Shown: positions 7,813-17,227, counted from the stretch's first letter. The stretch is DNA of 64,000 nt from Polaromonas sp. YR568 (GCF_900116715.1 NZ_FPBM01000001.1:684784-748783); one strand, 5' to 3'. A program made the numbers and translations. The notes: generated by a model not told the origin, from the sequence alone.

Positions 7813-8622
7813 ATGACATCCTTCATCACCAAATACATCGAGATCCAGGGCGTCGAGCAGACCTTCAAGACCAAGAAGGGGCCGTTCTGCGCTTTGCAAA
7901 ACATCAACCTCACGGTCGCCAAAGGCGAGTTCGTCGCACTCATCGGCCACTCGGGCTGCGGCAAGTCCACCCTGCTCAACCTGATCGCCGGGCTGACCAC
8001 GCCTACCCAGGGCAGCCTGCTGTGTGCCAATCGCGAGATCGCAGGCCCCGGCCCCGAGCGCGCGGTGGTGTTCCAGAATCATTCACTGCTGCCCTGGCTC
8101 ACCTGCTTTGAAAACGTCTACCTCGCCGTCGAGCGCGTGTTCTCAGCCACCGAAAACAAGGCGCAACTCAAGGCCCGCACCGATGCGGCGCTGGCCATGG
8201 TCGGGCTGACACCTGCCGCACAAAAACGCCCAGGCGAGATATCCGGCGGCATGAAGCAGCGCGTCGGCATCGCCCGTGCGCTGTCGATGGAACCCAAGGT
8301 TTTGCTGCTCGACGAACCCTTCGGTGCGCTGGACGCCCTGACCCGCGCCAAGCTGCAGGACGAGTTGCTGCAGATCGTCGCCACTACCCACAGCACAGTG
8401 GTCATGGTGACTCATGACGTGGACGAAGCGGTGCTGCTGAGCGACCGCATCGTGATGATGACCAACGGACCCGCAGCCACCATTGGCGAGGTGCTGGCCA
8501 TTGAGCTGCCACGCCCCCGCAACCGGGTGGACCTGGCGGAGAGCACCCAATACCTGCACTACCGCAAAGCGGTCATCGACTTTTTGTATACCCGCCAGGC
8601 CCACGTGGAAAAAGCCGCTTAA
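7813..8622 (+). CDS. nrtC: Nitrate ABC transporter, ATPase
   Basis: A 269-residue ATPase energising nitrate uptake. Walker A is GHSGCGKST (residues 45-53), the signature is ISGGMKQRVGIARAL, Walker B is VLLLDEP, and the switch histidine lies in MVTHDVDEAV. It begins 9 bases after nrtB with AAGGAATCACC before the ATG. It lacks the long C-terminal NrtA-like domain of cyanobacterial NrtC, so it matches the short NrtD/NasD type; the symbol follows common proteobacterial use. Confidence 0.92.
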   Translation: MTSFITKYIEIQGVEQTFKTKKGPFCALQNINLTVAKGEFVALIGHSGCGKSTLLNLIAGLTTPTQGSLLCANREIAGPGPERAVVFQNHSLLPWLTCFENVYLAVERVFSATENKAQLKARTDAALAMVGLTPAAQKRPGEISGGMKQRVGIARALSMEPKVLLLDEPFGALDALTRAKLQDELLQIVATTHSTVVMVTHDVDEAVLLSDRIVMMTNGPAATIGEVLAIELPRPRNRVDLAESTQYLHYRKAVIDFLYTRQAHVEKAA

Positions 8623-8670
8623 GCGCGACTTTCAGGCCTGCAAACGTACCGAGACAAACAAGGAACCACG

Positions 8671-11139
8671 ATGGACATGCGTGTCAAAAAACCCAAACTG
8701 GTGATGGTGGGCAACGGTATGGCCGGCGTCCGCACGCTGGAAGAGCTGATCAAGGTCTCGCCCGACCTGTACGACATCACGGTGTTCGGCGCCGAGCCTC
8801 ATCCCAACTACAACCGCATCCTGCTGTCGCCCGTGCTGGCCGGCGAGCAGACGCTGGATGAGATCGTCCTCAACTCCTGGGACTGGTACACCGACAACCA
8901 CATCACGCTGCACGCCGGCAAAAAAGTGGTCGAGGTGGACCGCATCAAACGCGTGGTGCGCGCCGTTGATTCCGACGGCGGCGTTACCGAAGAAGAATAC
9001 GACCGCCTGCTGATGTGCACCGGCTCCAACCCCTTCATCCTGCCGGTGCCGGGCAAAGACCTGCAGGGCGTGATCGCCTACCGCGACATCGCCGACACCA
9101 ACGCGATGATTGACGCCGCGAAGAAGTACAAGAAGGCCGTCGTCATCGGCGGCGGACTGCTGGGCCTGGAAGCGGCCAACGGCCTGATGCTGCGCGGCAT
9201 GGAAGTCACCGTGGTGCACGTCATGCCCTGGCTGATGGAGCGTCAGCTTGACGATGTGGCGGGCAAGCTGCTGCAAAAGTCACTGGAAGACCGAGGCCTC
9301 AAATTCCTGATCGGCGCGCAGACGCAGGAGCTCACCGGCAATGCCGAAGACGGGAAGAGTGGTCGCGTCACGTCCATCAAGTTCAAGGACGGCAGCGAAG
9401 TGGCCACTGACCTCGTCGTCATGGCCGTGGGCATTCGCCCCAACACCCAGCTGGCCGAATCCATGCGCCTGCATTGCAACCGCGGCATCGTCGTCAACGA
9501 CACCATGCAGACCGTCACGGACGCGCGCATCTACTCCGTCGGTGAATGCGCCGCGCACCGCGGCATTGCCTACGGCCTGGTGGCCCCGCTGTTTGAGCAG
9601 GCCAAAGTGGCCGCCAATCACCTGGCGCAATTCGGCATTGGCCGCTATACCGGGTCACTCACCTCCACCAAGCTGAAAGTCACCGGCATCGACCTCTTCA
9701 GCGCCGGCGAGTTCATGGGCGGTGAAGGAACTGAAGAAATCGTGATGAGCGACCCCTTCGGCGGCGTTTACAAAAAACTGGTCATCAAGGACGACAAGCT
9801 GGTCGGCGCCTGCCTCTACGGCGATACCGTGGACGGCAGCTACTACTTCAAGCTGCTGCGCGACGGCCGCAATGTGAGCGACATCCGCGACAAACTGATT
9901 TTTGGCGAGTCCAACCTGGGCGATGCGGGCCACGAAGGCCAGAACAAGGCCGCGCTGATGGCCGACGACGCGGAAGTCTGCGGCTGCAACGGCGTCAACA
10001 AAGGCACCATCTGCAAGGCCATCAAGGAAAAAGGCCTCTTCACGCTCGACGAAGTGCGCAAACACACCAAGGCCAGCGCCTCGTGCGGCTCCTGCACCGG
10101 GTTGGTGGAGCAGATCCTGATGTTCACCGCCGGCGGCGACTATTCGGCCACGCCCAAACTCAAGGCCATGTGCGCCTGCACCGACCACGGCCACCAGGCG
10201 GTGCGTGATGCGATCCGCGCCAACAAGCTGCTCAGCATCCCGGACGTCTACAAATTCATGGAGTGGAAGACACCCAACGGCTGCGCCACCTGCCGGCCTG
10301 CCGTCAACTACTACCTGATCAGCACCTGGCCCAAAGAGGCCAAGGACGATCCGCAAAGCCGCTTCATCAACGAGCGCAGCCACGCCAACATCCAGAAAGA
10401 CGGCACCTACAGCGTCATTCCGCGCATGTGGGGCGGCGAGACCACGGCCAGCGAGCTGCGCCGCATTGCCGATGCAGTCGATAAATACAAGATCCCGACC
10501 GTCAAGGTCACCGGCGGGCAGCGCATCGACTTGCTGGGCGTCAAAAAAGAAGACCTGCAAAACGTCTGGAAAGACATCGGCATGCCCTCGGGCCACGCCT
10601 ACGCCAAGGCCCTGCGCACGGTGAAGACTTGTGTGGGCAGCGAGTGGTGCCGCATGGGCACGCAAGACAGCACCCAGATGGGCAAAGACCTGGAGCGCGC
10701 GATGTGGCGCATGTACGCACCGCACAAGGTGAAGTTTGCCGTGAGCGGCTGCCCGCGCAACTGCGCCGAATCCGGTATCAAGGACGTCGGCATCATCGGC
10801 GTCGATTCTGGCTGGGAGATGTACATCGCCGGCAACGGCGGCATCAAGACCGAAGTCGCGCACTTCTTCACCAAGCTCAAGACGGCGGCTGAGGTGCTCG
10901 AATACACCGGGGCCTTCTGCGAGCTCTACCGCCAGGAAGGCTGGTACCTGGAGCGCACTGTGCACTACGTCAACCGCGTCGGCCTGGATTATGTGAAGAA
11001 AAAAATCCTGGAAGACCATGAAGGCCGCAAAGCCCTGTGGGAGCAGCTCCAGTTCGCGCTCGACGGCGAGCCCGACCCCTGGTTCGACCTCAAGGAAGCG
11101 GCGGTCGACACGCGGCAGTTTGCCGCATTACCCGCTTGA
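8671..11139 (+). CDS. nirB: Assimilatory NAD(P)H nitrite reductase, large subunit
   Basis: An 822-residue cytoplasmic NirB, reducing nitrite to ammonium with six electrons from NAD(P)H. Order of parts: FAD-binding GNGMAGVRTLEEL at the N-terminus, NAD-binding VVIGGGLLGLEAANGL near 153-168, a BFD-like [2Fe-2S] region (CGCNGVNKGTICKAI to CGSCTG, near 437-475), a nitrite/sulfite reductase ferredoxin half, and the siroheme-[4Fe-4S] site with Cys654, Cys660, Cys694 and Cys698 (TCVGSEWC and CPRNC). Its partner NirD is two genes downstream, separated by the PilJ-domain protein. CobA at the end of the operon starts siroheme synthesis. Confidence 0.96.
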   Translation: MDMRVKKPKLVMVGNGMAGVRTLEELIKVSPDLYDITVFGAEPHPNYNRILLSPVLAGEQTLDEIVLNSWDWYTDNHITLHAGKKVVEVDRIKRVVRAVDSDGGVTEEEYDRLLMCTGSNPFILPVPGKDLQGVIAYRDIADTNAMIDAAKKYKKAVVIGGGLLGLEAANGLMLRGMEVTVVHVMPWLMERQLDDVAGKLLQKSLEDRGLKFLIGAQTQELTGNAEDGKSGRVTSIKFKDGSEVATDLVVMAVGIRPNTQLAESMRLHCNRGIVVNDTMQTVTDARIYSVGECAAHRGIAYGLVAPLFEQAKVAANHLAQFGIGRYTGSLTSTKLKVTGIDLFSAGEFMGGEGTEEIVMSDPFGGVYKKLVIKDDKLVGACLYGDTVDGSYYFKLLRDGRNVSDIRDKLIFGESNLGDAGHEGQNKAALMADDAEVCGCNGVNKGTICKAIKEKGLFTLDEVRKHTKASASCGSCTGLVEQILMFTAGGDYSATPKLKAMCACTDHGHQAVRDAIRANKLLSIPDVYKFMEWKTPNGCATCRPAVNYYLISTWPKEAKDDPQSRFINERSHANIQKDGTYSVIPRMWGGETTASELRRIADAVDKYKIPTVKVTGGQRIDLLGVKKEDLQNVWKDIGMPSGHAYAKALRTVKTCVGSEWCRMGTQDSTQMGKDLERAMWRMYAPHKVKFAVSGCPRNCAESGIKDVGIIGVDSGWEMYIAGNGGIKTEVAHFFTKLKTAAEVLEYTGAFCELYRQEGWYLERTVHYVNRVGLDYVKKKILEDHEGRKALWEQLQFALDGEPDPWFDLKEAAVDTRQFAALPA

Positions 11140-11187
11140 GCCGCCTGAGATGCCGGCCCATCGTTCACAAGACACAGGAAAAACCTG

Positions 11188-11994
11188 ATGCGACACACTC
11201 TTCAACGCCGGGCCTTTTTCAGCCTGGCGCTCGCCCCGCTCGTTTCACTGGGCTCCCTGGCGCCTTTCGCCGCCCACGCGCAAGTAGCCGGGATCGGCGA
11301 TGCCATCAACAAGGCCGGCCGCCAGCGCATGCTGTCCCAGCGCATGGGCAAGGCCTGGTTCGGCCTGGGCCAGGGCATACAGGCCGAGTCGGCACGCCGC
11401 GTGCTGGACCAGTCCATGGCGCTGTTTGACCGGCAGCTGGTGGAACTCAAGGCATTTGCACCGGCCGGCGAAACCCGCGACACCTATGTCCAGCTGGAAG
11501 CGGCCTGGTCCGACTACAAAACCCTGCTGATCGGGACCACGCCCTCACAGGAAAAGGCCAAACAGGTGCTGGAGCAGGCCGGCAAGGTGCTGGCGCTGGC
11601 GCACAAGGGCACCGGGCTTTTTGAGCAGCAGGCCGGCAAGCCAGGCGCCAGGCTGGTGAACGTGGCCGGCCGCCAGCGCATGCTCTCGCAGCGCATGGCC
11701 CAGTTTTACCTGGCCAACAACTGGAACGTCGAGAGCGCTGTCAGCCTGCGCGAAATCAACAAGGCCCGTGACGAGTTTGTGCCGGCGCTGGAGCTGCTGC
11801 GCAACGCGCCCGAAGCCACACCCGAGATCAAACAGGAACTGGCGCTGGCCGACAACCAGTGGTTCTTTTTCGACAACGCACTGAAAGCCCGCGTGACCGG
11901 CGCCAAGGCAGCCACCGATGTCTTTGTGAGCAGTGAAAACCTGTTGCAGGTCATGGACCGGGTCACCGGCATGTATGCACGGGTTCTGGGTTAA
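11188..11994 (+). CDS. Secreted protein with two PilJ/NarX P-box-like domains
   Basis: A 268-residue protein with a signal peptide (residues 1-31, ending AAHA) and no later membrane segment, so probably periplasmic. It is an internal duplication of the PilJ-type four-helix domain. The hallmark INKAGRQRMLSQRM (residues 40-53) recurs as VNVAGRQRMLSQRM (157-170). The motif resembles the P-box of the nitrate sensors NarX and NarQ, which holds nitrate between two such helices in a dimer. Here both copies are in one chain with no kinase or methyl-accepting part. It sits between nirB and nirD (48 and 21 bases). Role unknown; nitrate or nitrite binding is an inference. Confidence 0.8.
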   Translation: MRHTLQRRAFFSLALAPLVSLGSLAPFAAHAQVAGIGDAINKAGRQRMLSQRMGKAWFGLGQGIQAESARRVLDQSMALFDRQLVELKAFAPAGETRDTYVQLEAAWSDYKTLLIGTTPSQEKAKQVLEQAGKVLALAHKGTGLFEQQAGKPGARLVNVAGRQRMLSQRMAQFYLANNWNVESAVSLREINKARDEFVPALELLRNAPEATPEIKQELALADNQWFFFDNALKARVTGAKAATDVFVSSENLLQVMDRVTGMYARVLG

Positions 11995-12015
11995 GAGGGT
12001 CAGGAGGAGACAAGC

Positions 12016-12402
12016 ATGAGTGAATGGAAAAAAATCTGCCGGGTCGATGAAATCCCCGTGCTCGGCTCACGCCGCGTCACGCGCGCGCAGGGCATGGATG
12101 TCGCGGTGTTCCGCAACGACCAGGACCAGGTGTTTGCGGTGCTGGACCGCTGCCCCCACAAGGGCGGGCCGCTGAGCCAGGGCATTGTTTTCGGCACCAG
12201 CGTGGCCTGCCCCCTGCACAACTGGACGATTGACCTGGAAGGCGGCTGCGCCCGGGCGCCGGACGAAGGTTGTGTGCAGAAGTTCAGCGTGCGCGTGGAA
12301 AGCGGCGCCGTGCACCTTGACGCCGGTGAGCTCGCCACGCTTGCGACGGACCTGCCGCGTCCGGTCGCCGGCCCCGCCCGAAAAGAGCTGGCCAGCACAT
12401 GA
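12016..12402 (+). CDS. nirD: Nitrite reductase small subunit (Rieske-like)
   Basis: A 128-residue NirD with a Rieske [2Fe-2S] fold. Both ligand pairs are present: Cys46 and His48 in DRCPHKGG, and Cys65 and His68 in ACPLHNW. Many NirD proteins have lost these residues, so this one probably keeps its cluster. It starts after AGGAGGAGACAAGC-like sequence with a strong ribosome site, and its stop overlaps the nasA start (ATGA at 12399-12402), which suggests translational coupling. Confidence 0.93.
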   Translation: MSEWKKICRVDEIPVLGSRRVTRAQGMDVAVFRNDQDQVFAVLDRCPHKGGPLSQGIVFGTSVACPLHNWTIDLEGGCARAPDEGCVQKFSVRVESGAVHLDAGELATLATDLPRPVAGPARKELAST

Positions 12403-15400
12403 CCACTGACGGGGCCCTGCGCGAAACACGGTCCACCTGCCCCTACTGCGGCGTTGGTTGTGGGGTGATTATTCAGTCGCAAGGCGACGAAATCACCGGC
12501 GTGCGAGGCGACCCGGATCACCCGGCCAACTTCGGCCGGCTGTGCACCAAGGGCTCGACGCTGGCGCTGACCGCGACGGCGGCCGTCACGCGGCAGACAC
12601 GCCTTTTGCAGCCGATGCGGCGCGAGCACCGGCATGAGGCGCCCAAACCGGTGTCGTGGGATGAGGCGCTGGGTTTTGCCAGCGAAAGTTTTGCGCAAAT
12701 CATTCGCGAGCACGGGCCCGATGCGGTGGGGTTTTATATTTCAGGCCAGTTGCTGACCGAAGACTATTACGTCTTCAACAAGCTGGCCAAGGGCCTGATC
12801 GGCACCAACAATGTCGACACCAACTCGCGCCTGTGCATGAGCAGCGCGGTGGCGGGCTACAAACAGACGCTGGGTGCGGACGCGCCGCCCGCCTGCTACG
12901 ACGATGTGAACCATGCGCAGTGCATCTTCATCGTCGGCAGCAACACGGCTTACGCGCACCCCATTCTCTTTCGCCGCATTGAAGACGCCAAGGCGGCCAA
13001 CCCGGCGCTCAAGATCATTTTTTGCGACCCGCGCCGCACCGACACAGCCGAGATCGCCGACCTTTACCTGGGCATACAGCCGGGCACCGATGTGTCGCTC
13101 TTCAACGGCATGCTGCACATCATGCTGTGGGAAGGCTGGACAGATGCCGCCTACATCGCGGCGCACACCACGGGCTTTGACGCGCTCAAGGCGACGGTGC
13201 GCGACTACACGCCCGACCTGGTGGCCGAAACCTGCGGCATCAAAAAAGAAGACCTGCTGGCTGCGGCCAGACTCTTCGCGACTTCGGCCGCCACACTGAG
13301 CCTGTATTGCCAGGGCCTGAACCAGTCGAGCAGCGGCACCGCCAAGAACGCCGCGCTGATCAATCTGCACCTGGCGACCGGCCAGATCGGCAAGCCGGGC
13401 GCCGGCCCTTTTTCATTAACCGGCCAGCCCAATGCCATGGGCGGGCGCGAAGTGGGCGGCCTGGCCAATTTGCTGAGCGCGCACCGCGACCTGGACAACC
13501 CGGATCACCGCGCCGAAGTCGCTGCGCTGTGGGGCGTGCCGTCGGTGCCTGAAACGCCGGGCAAAAGCGCTGTTGAAATGTTCCAGGCCGCAGCCGACGG
13601 CCAGATCAAAGCGCTGTGGATTGCCTGCACCAATCCGGCCCAGTCCATGCCCGACCAGGCCACCGTGCGCCGCGCGCTGGAGCGCGCCGAGCTGGTGATC
13701 GTGCAGGAGGCTTTTGCCACCACCTCGAGCTGCGACTACGCCGACCTGCTGCTGCCGGCCACCACCTGGGGTGAAAAAATCGGCACGGTGACCAACAGCG
13801 AACGCCGCATCAGTCGCGTGCGGCCGGCTGTGGCCGCGCCGGGCGGCACACGGCATGACTGGTCGATTGCCGTGGACTTTGCGCAGCGGCTGGAGAAGCT
13901 GCTGAAAACGGGGAGCCCTCACCCTAACCCTCTCCCAAGGGGAGAGGGAACAAGAAAAGAAGGAGCGTCCACCTCCGCGCATTTACTCCCTCTCCCCCTG
14001 GGAGAGGGCGGGGGTGAGGGCTCCCCGAATTCGACCCTTTTCCCTTACTCCCTCGAGGATGCCGCGCTGGGCGCCGAAACCATCTGGAACGAACACCGCG
14101 AATCCACCCGCGGCCGCGACCTCGATATCACCGGCCTGAGCTATGCCCTGCTCGATACAGCGCCGCAGCAGTGGCCCTTCAGGACTGGCGATACCGCGGG
14201 CAAAGTGCGGCTGTATGAAGACGGCGTATTCCCCACCGCCGACGGCAAGGCGCGCTTTGTCAACACCGTCTACAAGCCGGTGGCCGAACCGCGCGAGTCG
14301 CGTTACCCGTTTTCACTGACCACCGGCCGGCTGCGCGACCAGTGGCACGGCATGAGCCGCACCGGCACGCTGGGGCGCTTGTTCGGTCATGTGGCCGAAC
14401 CTTCGGTGCAAATGAATGTGCAGGACATGGCGCGGCGCCTCTTGAAAGACGGCGACCTGGTGCATGTGACCTCCAAGCGCGGCTCCATCGTGGTGCCGCT
14501 GCAGGCCTCGCCCGAGGTGGCGGTAAGCCAGGCTTTTATCGCCATGCATTGGGGTGAGGAATATTTGAGCGGGCAATCCACGAACGGCGACACACTGACC
14601 GGCGTCAATGCGCTCACCACCTCGGCCTACTGCCCCAGCTCCAAACAGCCCGAGCTCAAACACGCGGCGGTGAAGATTCTCAAAGCGGAAATGCCCTGGA
14701 CGCTGCTGGCCATGGCCTGGCTGCCGGAAGGCGATGCGCTGACGGCGCGTGAGCAACTCAAGCCGCTGATGGCGCAATTCCCTTTCACCAGTTGCGTGCC
14801 TTTTTCCAACAACACACCGCTGGCCGACCGCGGCCGCGAACGCACCGGCGTGCTGTTTCGCGCCGCCAGCCACGAAGCGCCGCCCGACGAAACGCTGGCC
14901 GCACTGGAACGCATCCTCGGCCTGGACAGCGCCGACGTGCTGCGCTACGCCGACCGCAAAAAAGGCCAGCGCCGCACCATGCGCCTGGTGCGCAGCGAAG
15001 GCGACGCCCAACTTGCCGGCTTTGTGCTGGCAGGCGACACCAGCGCGCAGGCCTGGATCAAAACCCTGCTGCAGGACGAATTGCCGGCGCAGGCTTACGG
15101 CCGGCTGCTGCTCTTGCCTGGCGCCAAGCCGCCGGTGGCGGTGCAGTCGCGCGGCAAGCCGGTGTGCACCTGCTTTAACGTGAGCGATATCGCCATCGAC
15201 GAACACCTGTCGCTGCTGGCGGCCGGCGGTGGCGGCGCGGGCCACCTGGGCACCGATGAGGCGCGCCTGGCTTCTCTGCAATCCACACTCAAGTGCGGCA
15301 CCAACTGCGGCTCGTGCGTGCCCGAACTCAAACGCCGGGTGCGTTCATCGCGCGGCGACGCTGCGGCTGCGGCGCCACGCACCGTGATCCCAATCCGGCA

Positions 15401-15410
15401 GCTGGCTTAA
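12399..15410 (+). CDS. nasA: Assimilatory nitrate reductase catalytic subunit, with an in-frame REP insertion
   Basis: A 1003-residue molybdopterin enzyme reducing nitrate to nitrite in the cytoplasm. The N-terminal [4Fe-4S] cysteines are 14, 17, 21 and 49 (CPYCGVGC, then LCTKG). The Mo-bis-MGD core follows, then a molydop-binding domain (YPFSLTTGRLRDQWHGMSRTG region), and a C-terminal BFD-like [2Fe-2S] domain (CTCFNVSD to CGTNCGSC), as in Klebsiella NasA. Residues ~504-543 are foreign: they are the translation of a 117-bp palindromic element (SPHPNPLPRGEG), exactly 39 codons, so the frame is kept. The insert falls between core domains and is probably a surface loop. Activity with the insert is not proven. 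Confidence 0.94.
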   Translation: MTTDGALRETRSTCPYCGVGCGVIIQSQGDEITGVRGDPDHPANFGRLCTKGSTLALTATAAVTRQTRLLQPMRREHRHEAPKPVSWDEALGFASESFAQIIREHGPDAVGFYISGQLLTEDYYVFNKLAKGLIGTNNVDTNSRLCMSSAVAGYKQTLGADAPPACYDDVNHAQCIFIVGSNTAYAHPILFRRIEDAKAANPALKIIFCDPRRTDTAEIADLYLGIQPGTDVSLFNGMLHIMLWEGWTDAAYIAAHTTGFDALKATVRDYTPDLVAETCGIKKEDLLAAARLFATSAATLSLYCQGLNQSSSGTAKNAALINLHLATGQIGKPGAGPFSLTGQPNAMGGREVGGLANLLSAHRDLDNPDHRAEVAALWGVPSVPETPGKSAVEMFQAAADGQIKALWIACTNPAQSMPDQATVRRALERAELVIVQEAFATTSSCDYADLLLPATTWGEKIGTVTNSERRISRVRPAVAAPGGTRHDWSIAVDFAQRLEKLLKTGSPHPNPLPRGEGTRKEGASTSAHLLPLPLGEGGGEGSPNSTLFPYSLEDAALGAETIWNEHRESTRGRDLDITGLSYALLDTAPQQWPFRTGDTAGKVRLYEDGVFPTADGKARFVNTVYKPVAEPRESRYPFSLTTGRLRDQWHGMSRTGTLGRLFGHVAEPSVQMNVQDMARRLLKDGDLVHVTSKRGSIVVPLQASPEVAVSQAFIAMHWGEEYLSGQSTNGDTLTGVNALTTSAYCPSSKQPELKHAAVKILKAEMPWTLLAMAWLPEGDALTAREQLKPLMAQFPFTSCVPFSNNTPLADRGRERTGVLFRAASHEAPPDETLAALERILGLDSADVLRYADRKKGQRRTMRLVRSEGDAQLAGFVLAGDTSAQAWIKTLLQDELPAQAYGRLLLLPGAKPPVAVQSRGKPVCTCFNVSDIAIDEHLSLLAAGGGGAGHLGTDEARLASLQSTLKCGTNCGSCVPELKRRVRSSRGDAAAAAPRTVIPIRQLA
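13910..14026 (+). repeat. REP/BIME-like palindromic element inserted in nasA
   Basis: The ends are a perfect 15-bp inverted repeat, GGGGAGCCCTCACCC (13910-13924) and its complement (14012-14026). Inside are two further hairpins, each CCCTCTCCC and GGGAGAGGG around three bases (13929-13949 and 13988-14008). The element is 117 bp, divisible by three, and carries no stop in the nasA frame. The encoded string SPHPNPLPRGEG is a familiar trace of such elements in proteobacterial proteins. Confidence 0.85.
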
Positions 15411-15453
15411 GCTCATAACGAGAAGTTATCTGCATTCGCGGACAATCACGCTT

Positions 15454-16371
15454 ATGGGTATTAGCCAGTACATCAAGGAAATCGGCCGCGGCAAAGACGG
15501 CGCCCGTGCCTTGTCACGCGAGCAGGCCGCCGACCTGCTGGGCCAGGTGCTAGACGGCACGGTGACCGACCTGGAAATCGGCGGCTTTTGCCTGGCCATG
15601 CGCATCAAGGGCGAAACACCCGAAGAGATGGCCGGTTTTCTGGATGCGCTGCACCAGCGCCTGAACCACCTGCCCGCAGGCGACAGCCCCACCGTGGTGC
15701 TGCCCAGCTACAACGGTGCACGCAAGCTGCCGGTGCTCACACCGCTGCTGGCGCTGCTGCTGGCGCGTGAAGGCGTTCCGGTGCTGATTCATGGCACACC
15801 CACTGAATCAAGCCGGGTTTTTGCCTCGGAAGTGCTGCAAGCCCTGGAAATACCAGCGCAAGCGGCTATTCAAAAAATAGCAAACGGCGAAGTGGCGTTT
15901 GCGCCTACCGAGCTGCTGCTGCCGGCACTGAAGCGCCTGCTGGACGTGCGCCGCGCCGTAGGGCTGCGCAACCCGGCGCACAGCCTGGTCAAGATCATGA
16001 GCCCCTGCCTGGGCAAAAGCCTGGTGGTGAGCAGTTACACACACCCCGAATACGCCGTGTCGATGGCGCAGACCTTTGAGCTGACGGGCGCCAACGCGCT
16101 GCTGCTGCGCGGCACCGAAGGCGAAGTGGTGGCCGACGCCCGCCGCATGCCGCAAATGGACGCCTTTATCGGCGGGCAGCGCTCACTTCTGCAGGAAACC
16201 CAGGCCGGCACGCTGGCCTCCATCCCCGACTTCCCCAAAACAGTGGACGCCGCGGCCACGGCGGACTACATTCGCGCCGTGCTCGCCGGCGATGTGCCGG
16301 TGCCGGCTTCGATTGCGCGGCAGGTGGAACATATCTTGCGTTTGCTTCCTCAAATCACCCCACGACCATGA
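15454..16371 (+). CDS. ybiB: YbiB family protein (TrpD2-like DNA-binding)
   Basis: A 305-residue protein of the anthranilate phosphoribosyltransferase-like fold (TrpD2/YbiB). E. coli YbiB binds nucleic acid and has no known transferase activity; the same is likely here. Visible features are the small helical N-domain (SREQAADLLGQVLDGTVTD), VLLPSYNGARKLPVLTPLLA-like core strands, and LLLRGTEGEVVADARR near residues 218-233. It lies between nasA and cobA, and its stop overlaps cobA. A copy of the 26-bp repeat (15856-15881) is translated within it as QAAIQKIANG. Confidence 0.85.
   Translation: MGISQYIKEIGRGKDGARALSREQAADLLGQVLDGTVTDLEIGGFCLAMRIKGETPEEMAGFLDALHQRLNHLPAGDSPTVVLPSYNGARKLPVLTPLLALLLAREGVPVLIHGTPTESSRVFASEVLQALEIPAQAAIQKIANGEVAFAPTELLLPALKRLLDVRRAVGLRNPAHSLVKIMSPCLGKSLVVSSYTHPEYAVSMAQTFELTGANALLLRGTEGEVVADARRMPQMDAFIGGQRSLLQETQAGTLASIPDFPKTVDAAATADYIRAVLAGDVPVPASIARQVEHILRLLPQITPRP
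15856..15881 (-). repeat. 26-bp dispersed repeat, copy 2 (inside ybiB)
   Basis: On the minus strand it starts GCTATTTT, has ATAGCCGCT in the middle and ends GCGC. Same length and layout as the other four copies; it is in frame within ybiB. Confidence 0.7.
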
Positions 16372-17144
16372 ACAACGGACACAACGGAAAAGTCACCCTG
16401 GTAGGCGCAGGCCCCGGCGATCCGGAGCTGCTGACCCTCAAGGCCCTCAAAGCCATCCAGCGCGCCACCGTGCTGCTGGTCGACGACCTGGTCAGCGACG
16501 AGATCGTGGCCTTTGCGCGGCCCGAGGCGCGCATCGTCTATGTGGGCAAACGCGGCGGCTGCAAGTCCACGCCGCAGGCCTTTATTGAAAAGCTCATGCT
16601 GATGGCCGCCCGCGAAGGCGAAGACGTGGTGCGCCTCAAGGGCGGCGACCCGTTCATCTTTGGCCGCGGCGGTGAAGAAGTCGAACACCTGCGCGCCGCC
16701 GGCATCGCGGTGGACGTCATCAACGGCATCACCTCGGGCCTGGCGGCCGTCACCTCGCTGGGTGTGCCGCTCACGCACCGCGAACATGCGCATGGTGTGG
16801 TGTTCGTCACCGGCCATGCCAAGCCGGGCGGTGCGGGCGCCGACTGGAAGGCGCTGGCCGCCACGGCGCACAGTGCGCGCCTCACGCTGGTGATCTACAT
16901 GGGCGTCAGCGGCTCCGAGCGCATCCAGGAAGAGCTGCTCTCGGGCCTGCCGGCCGCCACACCGGTGGCCGTGATCCAGAGCGCCTCGCTGCCGACGCAG
17001 CGCCACATCACCACCACGCTGGGCGAGCTGGCCGGCGCCATCCGCGAAGCCGGTTTGGCCAGCCCGTCGGTCATCGTGGTGGGTGATGTGATCAGCGGTG
17101 TGGCGCTCGCCGCCGCGCACCCTGACGCAGTACGCGCAGCCTGA
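16368..17144 (+). CDS. cobA: Uroporphyrinogen-III C-methyltransferase
   Basis: A 258-residue SUMT. It methylates uroporphyrinogen III twice with S-adenosylmethionine to make precorrin-2, the precursor of siroheme needed by NirB. Motifs: KVTLVGAGPGDPELLTLKAL at the start, VYVGKRGG near residue 56, DVVRLKGGDPFIFGRGGEE near 87-105, and PGGAG/LVIYMG further on. The start overlaps the ybiB stop (ATGA at 16368). It lacks the CysG N-terminal dehydrogenase/chelatase domain, so later siroheme steps need another gene. Last gene of the nitrate operon. Confidence 0.94.
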   Translation: MNNGHNGKVTLVGAGPGDPELLTLKALKAIQRATVLLVDDLVSDEIVAFARPEARIVYVGKRGGCKSTPQAFIEKLMLMAAREGEDVVRLKGGDPFIFGRGGEEVEHLRAAGIAVDVINGITSGLAAVTSLGVPLTHREHAHGVVFVTGHAKPGGAGADWKALAATAHSARLTLVIYMGVSGSERIQEELLSGLPAATPVAVIQSASLPTQRHITTTLGELAGAIREAGLASPSVIVVGDVISGVALAAAHPDAVRAA

Positions 17145-17227
17145 GCCGGCGTCCGAGGCTGCAGGCGTCTTTGTGATGCCGCCGCAGCTACACTCCCGAA
17201 GTCAATACAACAACAGAGGGAACCACG

